A stretch of 45,071 nt of DNA, taken from NCBI GenBank assembly GCA_002390305.1, contig DGPE01000076.1:1-45071 (forward strand), written 5' to 3'. How positions within the stretch are numbered: the first letter of the stretch is position 1; each line of letters starts with the position of its first letter. Below are positions 7,836 to 15,494 of the stretch, in pieces. Made by a program: the position numbers and the translations under genes. This DNA comes from Micrococcales bacterium UBA4448. Its GTDB lineage: Bacteria > Actinomycetota > Actinomycetes > Actinomycetales > Microbacteriaceae. Below the pieces are notes generated by a model. It searched no databases, was not told where the DNA came from, and saw nothing but the letters and a program-made list of their open reading frames with translations.

Positions 7836-8578
7836 TGCTTACCTTGATTTGCCACCGAATCAGCTCCAGCCTTTGCAGCATCTGGGTCTAGGTAAGTTCC
7901 GCCGGGATTGATTGGCTTCAGATTCTCATCCAACTTATAGTGCAGCGGCATACCGGTTGGAATGTTTAGATCGGCAATGGCCTCATCGCTAATGCCATCC
8001 AAGTGCTTCACTAGGGCGCGCAGGGAATTACCGTGTGCGGTGACCAATACAGTCTTTCTCTCTCTTAGAGAAGCAACAATGTCGCTCTCCCAATACGGGA
8101 GCATTCGGACAAGAACATCCTTCAGGCACTCAGTTCTTGGCAGCGCTTCTCCAAGTGAGGCGTAGCGCTCATCGTGAGCCTGTGAAAATTTCGAGTCGTC
8201 ATCAATCGGTGGTGGCGGAGTATCGAACCCACGACGCCAAATTTGAAATTGCTCCTGGCCATACTTTTCCAGCGTCTCCGCTTTATCAAGTCCTTGCAAC
8301 GCGCCATAGTGGCGCTCATTTAGCTTCCAGGACCTTTTAGTTTCGATCCAGTTGAGACTCATTTCATCCAAGGCAATGTGTGCGGTGTTAATAGCGCGCT
8401 TCAAAACTGAAGTGTAAAGAACAGTCGGGACCAGTCCAGAAGCAGATATCAGCTCACCGGCCCGCTTGGCCTCACTCCTACCCTTATCGGTCAAATCGAC
8501 GTCCACCCAGCCCGTGAAAAGATTTTTCTCGTTCCAAACGGAGTTGCCGTGTCGCAAAAGAATTAGGTTATAAGTCAT
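7832..8578 (-). CDS. gpmA: 2,3-bisphosphoglycerate-dependent phosphoglycerate mutase
   Basis: Glycolytic enzyme interconverting 3- and 2-phosphoglycerate. The 248-aa protein has the phospho-histidine motif LLRHGNSVWN with H10, FTGWVDVDL, NERHYGALQG, and the second catalytic histidine in VTAHGNSLRALVKHLDG. I place the start at 8578 (MTYNLILLRHG); the longer open frame to 8716 would add 46 unrelated residues that are the antisense of the FUSC gene. It follows the FUSC gene by 10 nt at the end of a leftward run. In M. tuberculosis gpm1 is next to senX3-regX3, the same neighbourhood. Confidence 0.94.
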   Translation of the reverse strand: MTYNLILLRHGNSVWNEKNLFTGWVDVDLTDKGRSEAKRAGELISASGLVPTVLYTSVLKRAINTAHIALDEMSLNWIETKRSWKLNERHYGALQGLDKAETLEKYGQEQFQIWRRGFDTPPPPIDDDSKFSQAHDERYASLGEALPRTECLKDVLVRMLPYWESDIVASLRERKTVLVTAHGNSLRALVKHLDGISDEAIADLNIPTGMPLHYKLDENLKPINPGGTYLDPDAAKAGADSVANQGKH

Positions 8579-8588
8579 GAGCGAAAGC

Positions 8589-9656
8589 TTAGTCAACAGC
8601 TGGCAGCAGAGCCCTGGCTTGAGAGGCATCGATCCCAGAGGCCACCGCCAAGTCCACATACAGCGGTCTAATTTCCAGTAGTAGCGCGGTTTCAGAAACT
8701 GAAAGCGGAGGATCAAACACCCTAGGGTTCAGTCCCGACGGGATTTTTCTCAAGTACTTTCTGGCTTTTAGGGTGACAGAAAAATCGTCCGACGTTTGCT
8801 CCAATAATTCTGTGGCGATAATAATCTTTCCAATCAAGTCCGCAAGCTGAGGCCTTGGCTTTTCATCGCGCACCAGAAAATCAACTCTACGGGTGAGCAC
8901 TCGGAGGTTTCTGGTAGCTAAGTCCATTCCATCTGCAACTTGCAGCTGCTGGGCCATTTCTTTTTGTGCCCAGCGATAAACGGGAGATAAATTTGAAATC
9001 GCGATGGCAGAGTCCAGTGAACTGCGCCACCTATCAACCAGAGGCTGCGTCTTTCGAATGTCCTCGAGGGCTTGGTCTGCAAGTTCTTGGTTCGGCGTGC
9101 GCAGCACAGCTGCCACGTTTGAAAGCGTTGATCTAAAAACAAGGAACAGCTCTTTCGAGTCTTGTCTTGCAAGTTTGATTGGGTTTCTGGGCATCAATGA
9201 AACAAATACCAGCGCCACTACTCCGCCAACCAGCCCATCAATCGCCCGTTCAAAAATTCCAGAGACGGGTGTCTGCAGGAGTTGAACCAATACCGCCTGC
9301 AAGGCAACGGTGATTGTGAACGCGGGGTTTGACGTGAAAAGTCTTGCTAACAAAAGTGCCAGGAAAATTGCAAAAGCCAGTTGCAGAGCACCCTGACCAA
9401 AAAGCAAAAGCAAGGTTTCGCTTAGAACAACCCCGCTAAACATCGCAATTGCCGTCGATAGCACCTGCTTGGGCTTGGTGTCCCTGGCAAACCCCAGGGA
9501 TGAGATAGCCACCGTTACGGCCAGTAGCGGAACCTGGTGCCCTAGAACATAACGAGCAAAAAGATAAGAAGTTAGCGCTGCCAAAACAATCTGCCCGATA
9601 GTCCAGAACGAGTCTTGAACGCGAGTAAAAGAAAACCTAATTACAAATCTGTTCAT
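8589..9656 (-). CDS. FUSC-family (aromatic acid exporter-like) membrane protein
   Basis: A 355-aa integral membrane protein. Residues ~15-165 carry about six hydrophobic segments (IGQIVLAALTSYLFARYVLG, VPLLAVTVAISSLGFA, ending in GGVVALVFVSLMPRNP), and the remaining ~190 residues form a soluble, helical cytoplasmic domain. This layout, with a conserved S-x-G-FA-R-D-T turn, fits the fusaric acid resistance/aromatic acid exporter (FUSC) superfamily as found in actinobacteria. The substrate is unknown. The start ATG overlaps the ygfZ stop (ATGA), so it is translationally coupled; gpmA follows. Confidence 0.75.
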   Translation of the reverse strand: MNRFVIRFSFTRVQDSFWTIGQIVLAALTSYLFARYVLGHQVPLLAVTVAISSLGFARDTKPKQVLSTAIAMFSGVVLSETLLLLFGQGALQLAFAIFLALLLARLFTSNPAFTITVALQAVLVQLLQTPVSGIFERAIDGLVGGVVALVFVSLMPRNPIKLARQDSKELFLVFRSTLSNVAAVLRTPNQELADQALEDIRKTQPLVDRWRSSLDSAIAISNLSPVYRWAQKEMAQQLQVADGMDLATRNLRVLTRRVDFLVRDEKPRPQLADLIGKIIIATELLEQTSDDFSVTLKARKYLRKIPSGLNPRVFDPPLSVSETALLLEIRPLYVDLAVASGIDASQARALLPAVD

Positions 9657-10621
9657 TTCTTACCGGTCAGCTTAAAAGCTGCCGGCCGAGGAAGATTGGC
9701 TGCTTTTCCAGCGTCGTGTGGAACTAGGACCTCTTGAGTGGCTAGGGTTTTGCTGTCGCCAGCTTGAACCAAAAGATCAAGGTAGGGAGTGTTCCTATTT
9801 ATCAAAGCAAGCGCAATTGAACCAGCTTCATAGTGAAGCGCTCCAGCCCTGACTGTGCCAACCTCTTTGTCGTTGTAGAAGACCTTGTCACCCTGGTGAG
9901 CCATCACGTCGCCCTGTTCAAGATTTAGAATCACGAGCCGTCTTGGTGGATGTCCGAGATTATGAATTTTTGAGACAGCTTCTTGACCTCGATAACACCC
10001 TTTGCTCAAATGCACCGCTGAGGAAAGCCAGTCAAATTCGTGTGGCAGCGATCGGTTATCAATGTCAGTGACCTCGGGTCTGCCAGCGCTGATGCGCAGG
10101 CCGCCATAAGCGAGAAGGCCGGCCGGTTCCTTATCTTCTGGGACTCCTTCAATTAGATATTCTCGGTATCCAAATTTGGCGCGCTCAGCCGCATAGCGCA
10201 CCGAGCCAACTGGGTCTGCTGAAAATCCATCAATCCAACATGGTGCCGAGTATTCAAAGAATCCACCAGCGACCAGCAGTTCTGGGCGTTCAACAATTTC
10301 AACCTTGGATCTAAAGACCATTTTTTTGAGCCAGGCCAGAATTCCTTCCAGATTAACCCTCGCTGTGATTAGCAGAGCACCGGTCTCGGTGATGATGATT
10401 TTCAATTGATGTTCGATGTGGCCCTGAGGTGTCAACAGCAATGCTTCTGTTGATTGGCCAGGTTTTAGGTTCAAAATGTTTTGAGTCAGCAGTGAGTGCA
10501 GCCAAGACTTTGTGTCTGGTCCTTGGATTTCAAAGACTGCCTGATCATCACGAGGAACATAAGCATCACCTGCAGCAAGCTTTCGCTGCTCAAGAAGCGG
10601 ATTTCCAAAGTGGTCAGTCAT
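9653..10621 (-). CDS. ygfZ: YgfZ/GcvT-domain folate-binding protein
   Basis: A 322-aa relative of the glycine-cleavage T protein. The signature KGCYRGQE (residues 207-214), with the invariant cysteine C209, identifies the YgfZ branch, which binds folate and helps assemble or repair certain iron-sulfur enzymes. An N-terminal GcvT-like fold (residues ~25-200; FEIQGPDTKSWLHSLLTQNI) and a C-terminal barrel are both present, so the protein looks complete. It overlaps the nitrobindin-like gene by 8 nt upstream and the FUSC gene by 4 nt downstream. In M. tuberculosis a YgfZ-like gene (Rv0811c) also lies near the nitrobindin-like Rv0813c and glnR (Rv0818). Confidence 0.88.
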   Translation of the reverse strand: MTDHFGNPLLEQRKLAAGDAYVPRDDQAVFEIQGPDTKSWLHSLLTQNILNLKPGQSTEALLLTPQGHIEHQLKIIITETGALLITARVNLEGILAWLKKMVFRSKVEIVERPELLVAGGFFEYSAPCWIDGFSADPVGSVRYAAERAKFGYREYLIEGVPEDKEPAGLLAYGGLRISAGRPEVTDIDNRSLPHEFDWLSSAVHLSKGCYRGQEAVSKIHNLGHPPRRLVILNLEQGDVMAHQGDKVFYNDKEVGTVRAGALHYEAGSIALALINRNTPYLDLLVQAGDSKTLATQEVLVPHDAGKAANLPRPAAFKLTGKK

Positions 10622-11210
10622 CTTTTTTTACCAGCCTTGCCGACGCGTGCGACTTCAAGGGGCTGCCGATTGCGGCCATGTCCCAGGCCCAGAGCAAGGC
10701 GCCCTCAACCAATCCAAACATTCTTACCCCTGCGGAGTAATCCTTAGTGTTGGGTGATCTCAGCACCGCATCGGTTGCAATATCTACTCGCGCGCCTTTG
10801 ATCTGACCAAAATACAGCTCTGAAACTGAGTCGGAATTTGAGATGATCGCCTCGATATCAAAGCCGCCGTTTTCATTGCGCATACTCTCAAGTTCTTCCC
10901 GAGTCTCAATGATTGGCTTCCCTGTTCCAGGAAGAAGCCCGGGTCCTGGGTCATGCTCACCGCTTGGCTTAGCTAGCAGCCAATAGCCGTGTTCTTGGCT
11001 GATGATTATCCCTTCGGAGTCTGAGAATGTCGACCGGTATTCCAACTTCCCGTTTTCAAGAGCAGTGAATTGACAAAGCTGAAAAAAATTGACTTCGGTG
11101 GCCTTTGATTGACCCACCGGGTAACTAACTACCCCTGAACCAGTCCAGGTTCCGAGCAAGAAAGTAAAGGGGGTAAGAGAGATCGGCAGGTCGTCTGGAA
11201 GGACGATCAA
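10614..11210 (-). CDS. nitrobindin-like heme-binding beta-barrel protein (FABP family)
   Basis: A predicted ten-stranded beta-barrel of the actinobacterial FABP/nitrobindin (DUF1794, THAP4-like) family, whose members bind heme b and isomerise peroxynitrite. Seen here: the GTWTGSGVV motif near residue 20, EHGYW in the middle, and the C-terminal LVEGALLWAWDMAAIGSPLKSHASARL segment region whose histidine corresponds to the proximal heme ligand. I chose the TTG at 11210 (LIVLPDDLP, 198 aa): it matches family N-termini and has AAGGGG upstream inside the end of the 36-aa ORF. The open frame continues to an ATG at 11270, but those 20 extra residues overlap the small ORF and look unlike the family. 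Confidence 0.82.
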   Translation of the reverse strand: MIVLPDDLPISLTPFTFLLGTWTGSGVVSYPVGQSKATEVNFFQLCQFTALENGKLEYRSTFSDSEGIIISQEHGYWLLAKPSGEHDPGPGLLPGTGKPIIETREELESMRNENGGFDIEAIISNSDSVSELYFGQIKGARVDIATDAVLRSPNTKDYSAGVRMFGLVEGALLWAWDMAAIGSPLKSHASARLVKKDD

Positions 11211-11211
11211 A

Positions 11212-11322
11212 TTAGCTCTGCCCCTTAAATAGCTTGTAGAGCACCAAGGCGGATACTCCGGCAATGGCAACGGTGGCCAGCACCAAAAGGCCAGTAAAGA
11301 AAATTTCTATCGCCAACAACAT
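11212..11322 (-). CDS. 36-aa single-pass membrane peptide
   Basis: ATG at 11322 to TAA at 11214-11212. The peptide has one long hydrophobic helix (EIFFTGLLVLATVAIAGVSA, then LVLYKLF) and a basic end (YKLFKGQS), consistent with a C-in membrane anchor. It starts 10 nt after the stop of the 90-aa membrane gene and stops one nucleotide before the TTG start of the nitrobindin-like gene, whose Shine-Dalgarno AAGGGG lies inside its last codons. This packing is hard to explain unless it is translated. No function can be assigned. Confidence 0.65.
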   Translation of the reverse strand: MLLAIEIFFTGLLVLATVAIAGVSALVLYKLFKGQS

Positions 11323-11332
11323 AATCCCAAGT

Positions 11333-11605
11333 CTATCTTGCTAGCGCGATAACTGTCATGACACCCAAAATAGCGACGGTCCCAGCGGAGACGTACACCT
11401 GCTGACGAACAGTGTCTTTGGACGTTTTGGAAAGAAGGTGCCCGAGGCTCACAACTGCAATCGCAGACCCGGCAATTGCAGCAAAGGCAGTATAGAGAAG
11501 GTCGTCTGAGTAGCTTGCAAGCGCAATGATGCCCGCCGCTAGTACCGCTGCCCAAATGACAGAAATCTGTAACCACTGCTTGCTCACGCCTTGAACTCTA
11601 CCCAA
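11333..11605 (-). CDS. small three-helix membrane protein, unknown function
   Basis: A 90-aa (or 84-aa) hydrophobic protein with three predicted membrane segments: about 12-30 (LQISVIWAAVLAAGIIALA), 36-58 and 70-88 (VYVSAGTVAILGVMTVIALA), with a polar loop (SKTSKDTVRQQ) between helices 2 and 3. Two starts are possible: TTG at 11605 or GTG at 11587 (VSKQWLQ). It heads the leftward run toward gpmA and diverges from glnR with a gap under 50 nt. I do not recognise a named family. Confidence 0.6.
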   Translation of the reverse strand: MGRVQGVSKQWLQISVIWAAVLAAGIIALASYSDDLLYTAFAAIAGSAIAVVSLGHLLSKTSKDTVRQQVYVSAGTVAILGVMTVIALAR

Positions 11606-11651
11606 GACCAGCTCTAATCGGGCTATTATTTGCCTAAACGGAGGTGGAAAC

Positions 11652-12320
11652 TTGGCAATTGTTCTATGTATCTCCCCCGATGCCCAAAACCCGCTGAGTG
11701 CACTTGATGCGTTGGGTCACCAACTGGTGCAAATCTCTTTCGACCCGCAGGCACTTTCTGACGCGCCACGGCACGACGTAGTGGTATTGGACTGTCGCCA
11801 CAACTTGATGGGCGCCAAGTCAGTTGCGCGCATACTGCAGGCTGCCGGTTGGTCAAAACCACTAATGCTTGTCGCAAGCGAAAGTGTTCTCGCCGCGATT
11901 AGCGCCGACTGGGCACTCCAAGATTTTGTTCTGGAATCTGCCTCGCTCGGCGAGGTGGATGCTCGAATTCGTATTCTGCTGGATTCACCCGTGCATGGCG
12001 CAGTGCCCATGACGGCGGTCACCGGGTTGGTAATTGACCTGGATAGTTTCACTGCCAAGGTTTCGGGGCGCACTCTTGACCTGACCTTCAAAGAATTTGA
12101 ACTTCTGCGCCACTTGAATGAAAACCCTGGGAGAGTTTTTTCCAGGGAGCAACTGCTGAGTGAAGTTTGGGGATACGACTATTTTGGTGGCACTAGAACA
12201 GTGGATGTGCACGTCAGAAGGCTCAGGGCGAAGCTTGGTGAGTTCGAATCATTGATCGGAACTGTCAGGAACGTTGGCTATCGCCTAAACCCAGATGGAA
12301 AGTCAGCAGAAGAAAATTAA
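11652..12320 (+). CDS. glnR: GlnR, orphan OmpR-type nitrogen regulator
   Basis: GlnR is the global nitrogen regulator of Actinobacteria and acts without a partner kinase. The 222-aa protein has a receiver-like domain with the GlnR-type sequence DVVVLDCRHNLMGAK (aspartate D47) and SADWALQDFVLESA...VDAR, lacking the usual acidic pair and lysine of phosphorylated receivers, followed by a winged-helix domain (FKEFELLRHLNENPGRVFSREQLL, WGYDYFGGTRTVDVHVRRLR, GTVRNVGYRL). These match GlnR rather than RegX3/PhoP regulators. TTG start with GGAGG nearby. It lies between the phosphate signalling genes and ppk1-pst; M. tuberculosis glnR (Rv0818) is likewise close to phoT and phoY2. Confidence 0.85.
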   Translation: MAIVLCISPDAQNPLSALDALGHQLVQISFDPQALSDAPRHDVVVLDCRHNLMGAKSVARILQAAGWSKPLMLVASESVLAAISADWALQDFVLESASLGEVDARIRILLDSPVHGAVPMTAVTGLVIDLDSFTAKVSGRTLDLTFKEFELLRHLNENPGRVFSREQLLSEVWGYDYFGGTRTVDVHVRRLRAKLGEFESLIGTVRNVGYRLNPDGKSAEEN

Positions 12321-12355
12321 CCCGTTGGCAACTTTCAGGTGTCAGAATTGGTGTC

Positions 12356-14467
12356 ATGTCCGAAGAAACCCAAATCATATTCCAGCCAGAATCCGAACCG
12401 GATCTGCCCGCTGGTAGGTTTCTTGATCGCGAGCTCAGCTGGTTGGAATTTAATCAGAGAGTTTTAGAACTGGCCGAGGATGACGCCATCCCGCTATTAG
12501 AGCGCGTCCACTTTTTGAGTATTTTTGCTTCCAACCTCGACGAATTTTTCATGGTTCGTGTTGCTTCGCTAAAGCGCAGAATCGCAACTGGCATCGCCGT
12601 TCAATCGGCATCTGGCCTGAACCCACAGGATGTCCTACAGAGAATTTCCAACAGAACCCGAGACCTTCAGGTTCGTCATGCCGAACTCTTTGTCGGTGAA
12701 ATAGCTAGAGGGTTGGCTGAAAATGGTATCGACCTAGTTCACTGGTCAGCACTTTCAGTGGATCAGCAGGTCGCTCTCCAGGAATATTTCATGAACCAAG
12801 TCTTTCCAGTTCTAACACCTCTTGCGGTGGACCCAGCACACCCCTTCCCATATATTTCGGGTCTGTCGCTGAACCTTGCAGTGGTGCTTCGAAACCCAAA
12901 GACAATGGGTGAGCACTTCGCGAGAGTAAAGGTTCCGCCATTGCTTCCGAGGTTTGTGGCGGTACCTGGGGCCGGATCAACCTACATTCCTCTGGAAGAT
13001 GTCATGGGCGAGTTCTTAGATGAGCTGTTCCCGGGAATGGAAGTATTGCAACACCATATTTTTCGCGTTACCCGTAACGAAGACCTGGAGGTCGATGAGG
13101 ACGAGGGTGAGAACCTCCTGGTCCAACTCGAGAAAGAGCTGCTTAGGCGCCGCTTTGGGCCGCCGGTTAGGCTTGAGGTCGCAGATGATGTTGATCCTCA
13201 GGTGCTGAGCCTGCTTCAGCGAGAACTGGATATTTCGACCTCAGACGTTTATCACTTACCCGAGCCGCTTGACCTTTCGAGCCTTACTGCCCTGGCATTT
13301 TTACCGCGTCCGGAACTGCACTTTGAGCCACACCAAATCACAACTAATCGCTACTTGGAAGCCGACGAAGACGAAGCGGCCGACATCTTTGCCTCGCTTA
13401 GAGAGCGAGAAGTTCTGGTTCATCATCCCTACGAAAGCTTCGCGACTAGCACTCAGGCATTTCTGGAACAGGCCGCCGCAGATCCACAGGTCTTGGCGAT
13501 AAAGCAAACTCTCTATCGAACATCTGGAGACTCACCTATTGTTGACGCTCTGATTGATGCTGCCGAAGCAGGCAAGCAGGTTTTGGCACTGGTGGAGATA
13601 AAGGCAAGATTCGACGAGAAAAACAACATCGGCTGGGCCAGGAAACTTGAAGCTGCCGGTGTTCACGTGGTTTACGGAATTGTCGGCCTCAAGACTCACT
13701 GCAAGCTTTCCCTGGTTATTCGTCAGGAAGGCAGTCAACTGCGTCGCTACTGCCACATCGGAACTGGAAATTACAATCCAAAAACCGCTCGCTACTACGA
13801 GGACTTTGGTCTACTAACCGCCAGGGAATCTGTCGGTGAAGACCTGACTCAGTTATTCAACCAGCTATCTGGGTTCTCAACCGAACCTTCCTACACCTCA
13901 ATTCTGACATCTCCGGTTGGAGTGCGAGAGGGGCTAGTTGAGCGAATTCAACGTGAGATTTCCAATCATGAGGCTGGCAAGCCTGCCAAAATTCGGTTCA
14001 AGCTGAATTCGCTGGTTGACGAACAAATCATTGATCAGCTCTATTTTGCCTCGACAGCAGGTGTCCCAATTGAGATTGTCGTGCGTGGCATGTGCGCCCT
14101 AAAGCCTGGAATACCTGGATTGAGCGAAACAATAACTGTTCACTCGGTTCTTGGGCGGTACCTAGAGCACAGCCGTATCTTCTACTTTGAAAATGCAGGT
14201 GACCCTGACGTCTTTATCGGAAGCGCAGACATGATGCACCGGAACCTGGACAGAAGAGTTGAGGCGATCGTAAAAATCACCCAGACCGACCAAATAAAAG
14301 AACTAAACGATCTATTCGAATTAGCAATGAGCAATAAAGCTGCAGTCTGGGAACTTGAGACTTCTGGAATCTGGCGACGAGATTCTCGGGATGAAAATGG
14401 TAACCCCCTAATCGATATGCAAGATGAGCTCATGGCCAGAACTCTCACCAAAAAGGCAAATCGCTAG
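12356..14467 (+). CDS. ppk1: polyphosphate kinase 1
   Basis: Makes polyphosphate from ATP, and can run in reverse. The 703-aa protein has the four PPK1 domains in order: N-terminal helical domain (RFLDRELSWLEFNQRVL at ~21), head domain, and two phospholipase-D-like C domains. Catalytic histidines are H448 (GLKTHCKLSL) and H467 (RYCHIGTGNYN), 19 residues apart as in the E. coli enzyme (H435/H454). VHHPYESF (355-362) marks the start of the C1 domain. An acidic run near 246-252 (VDEDEGE) is an insertion in the head domain. Its stop overlaps the next gene as TAGTG, giving coupling to the Nudix gene. It is probably part of the phosphate regulon but no PHO box is visible before it. Confidence 0.97.
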   Translation: MSEETQIIFQPESEPDLPAGRFLDRELSWLEFNQRVLELAEDDAIPLLERVHFLSIFASNLDEFFMVRVASLKRRIATGIAVQSASGLNPQDVLQRISNRTRDLQVRHAELFVGEIARGLAENGIDLVHWSALSVDQQVALQEYFMNQVFPVLTPLAVDPAHPFPYISGLSLNLAVVLRNPKTMGEHFARVKVPPLLPRFVAVPGAGSTYIPLEDVMGEFLDELFPGMEVLQHHIFRVTRNEDLEVDEDEGENLLVQLEKELLRRRFGPPVRLEVADDVDPQVLSLLQRELDISTSDVYHLPEPLDLSSLTALAFLPRPELHFEPHQITTNRYLEADEDEAADIFASLREREVLVHHPYESFATSTQAFLEQAAADPQVLAIKQTLYRTSGDSPIVDALIDAAEAGKQVLALVEIKARFDEKNNIGWARKLEAAGVHVVYGIVGLKTHCKLSLVIRQEGSQLRRYCHIGTGNYNPKTARYYEDFGLLTARESVGEDLTQLFNQLSGFSTEPSYTSILTSPVGVREGLVERIQREISNHEAGKPAKIRFKLNSLVDEQIIDQLYFASTAGVPIEIVVRGMCALKPGIPGLSETITVHSVLGRYLEHSRIFYFENAGDPDVFIGSADMMHRNLDRRVEAIVKITQTDQIKELNDLFELAMSNKAAVWELETSGIWRRDSRDENGNPLIDMQDELMARTLTKKANR

Positions 14468-15405
14468 TGACGGTTTATGCAGCTGGTGCGGTTTGCTGGC
14501 GACTTAACAAAGGGCAGCTTGAACTGGCCCTGGTCTACCGTGGTGTTTATAAAGACTGGACTTTTCCCAAGGGAAAGCTTGACCCTGGAGAGCACCTACC
14601 GGAAACCGCTGTGCGCGAAGTTGAAGAAGAAGTGGGACTGCGGATTCGACTCGGAAGAAAGCTCTCGGTTCTTAGATACAAACTTCCCTCTGGCGAAATA
14701 AAAGAGGTGCACTACTGGGCATCTAAGGTCAAAGATAAAGCGATTGCCAAGTCAAAATTCACTCCGAACAAAGAGATCGCCGCTGTTGAGTGGCTCTCGG
14801 TCGAAGATGCCCGCCCAAAACTAACCTACGATCACGATCGCCAGCTCTTGGAGCAGGTCAATAGCTTCCATGCTGCCGGAGAGCTGGAAACCAGGGGTCT
14901 AGTGATTCTGCGTCACACCACAGCCACCCCCAGAGCTGAGTGGTCTGGCGAAGAGGCGAAGCGACCACTACTGCCAGAAGGGAAAAAGCAAGCAAAGCGC
15001 TTGGTTACCCTGCTTGATGCATATGGCCCAAAGCGGCTTGTCACAAGCCCATGGACCAGATGTCAGCAAACTGTGTTGCCACTTTCAAAAGCTAGAAACA
15101 GAACCTTGATTGAGCGCTCACAGCTCACTGAGCTGGCGAACCTCAAGGGTCCCAGGAAAACCAAAAACGTAATCGAGGACACATTCGAGCAAACGAAGAA
15201 TGCTCTTATTTGCTCCCACCGCCCCGCGCTTCCCACAATCATCGAGACTTTCGGAAAGTATGCGACAAAAACTATTGGGGAATCGCTAAAGAGTGAAACA
15301 GTGTTAGCGCCGGGAGAGTTTTTTGTGTTGAGGATCACGCTTGGATCAAAGCCGAGGGTAATCGACTATGAGCGGGTCAACCTAGAGGCAAAACTTAGCT
15401 CCTAA
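14467..15405 (+). CDS. MutT1-like Nudix hydrolase fused to histidine phosphatase
   Basis: A 312-aa two-domain protein. Residues ~1-130 are a Nudix domain with a complete Nudix box (G36...E42...R50-E-V-E-E-E-V-G57). Residues ~143-312 are a SixA/phosphoglycerate-mutase-like domain with the RH motif at 149-150 (ILRHTTATP) and a second SHRP histidine late in the domain. This layout matches mycobacterial MutT1, which hydrolyses 8-oxo-(d)GTP and diadenosine polyphosphates; in M. tuberculosis mutT1 also neighbours ppk1. The GTG start overlaps the ppk1 stop by one base. Roles in nucleotide sanitation or in removing polyphosphorylated nucleotides made near Ppk1 are both plausible. Confidence 0.85.
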   Translation: MTVYAAGAVCWRLNKGQLELALVYRGVYKDWTFPKGKLDPGEHLPETAVREVEEEVGLRIRLGRKLSVLRYKLPSGEIKEVHYWASKVKDKAIAKSKFTPNKEIAAVEWLSVEDARPKLTYDHDRQLLEQVNSFHAAGELETRGLVILRHTTATPRAEWSGEEAKRPLLPEGKKQAKRLVTLLDAYGPKRLVTSPWTRCQQTVLPLSKARNRTLIERSQLTELANLKGPRKTKNVIEDTFEQTKNALICSHRPALPTIIETFGKYATKTIGESLKSETVLAPGEFFVLRITLGSKPRVIDYERVNLEAKLSS

Positions 15406-15415
15406 TTCATCATTT

Positions 15416-15432
15416 GTTTACTTGGATAACAA
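15416..15432 (+). promoter_or_regulatory. PHO-box-like site upstream of pstS
   Basis: GTTTACTTGGATAACAA, identical at 14 of 17 positions to the site before phoU. It ends 21 nt before the candidate -10 TAACTT (15454-15459). Binding by phosphorylated RegX3 under phosphate limitation is inferred. Confidence 0.6.
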
Positions 15433-15453
15433 GCCAAGTTTCCCTGCTCTTCC

Positions 15454-15459
15454 TAACTT
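15454..15459 (+). promoter_or_regulatory. candidate pstS -10 box
   Basis: TAACTT fits TANNNT. Transcription would begin near 15466, leaving a ~30-nt leader containing AAGGAAGG before the ATG at 15495. Confidence 0.4.
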
Positions 15460-15494
15460 AGGCCTCACCTAACAAAAATAAGGAAGGGTCATTC

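Noticed and set aside
8579..8716. 46-residue N-terminal extension of gpmA
   Set aside because: It lies inside the upstream FUSC gene in another frame; the family begins at MTYNLILLRHG.
10429..10740. Open frame of 103 codons on the plus strand opposite ygfZ and the nitrobindin-like gene
   Set aside because: Antisense to two well-supported genes, without domain similarity or ribosome-binding site.
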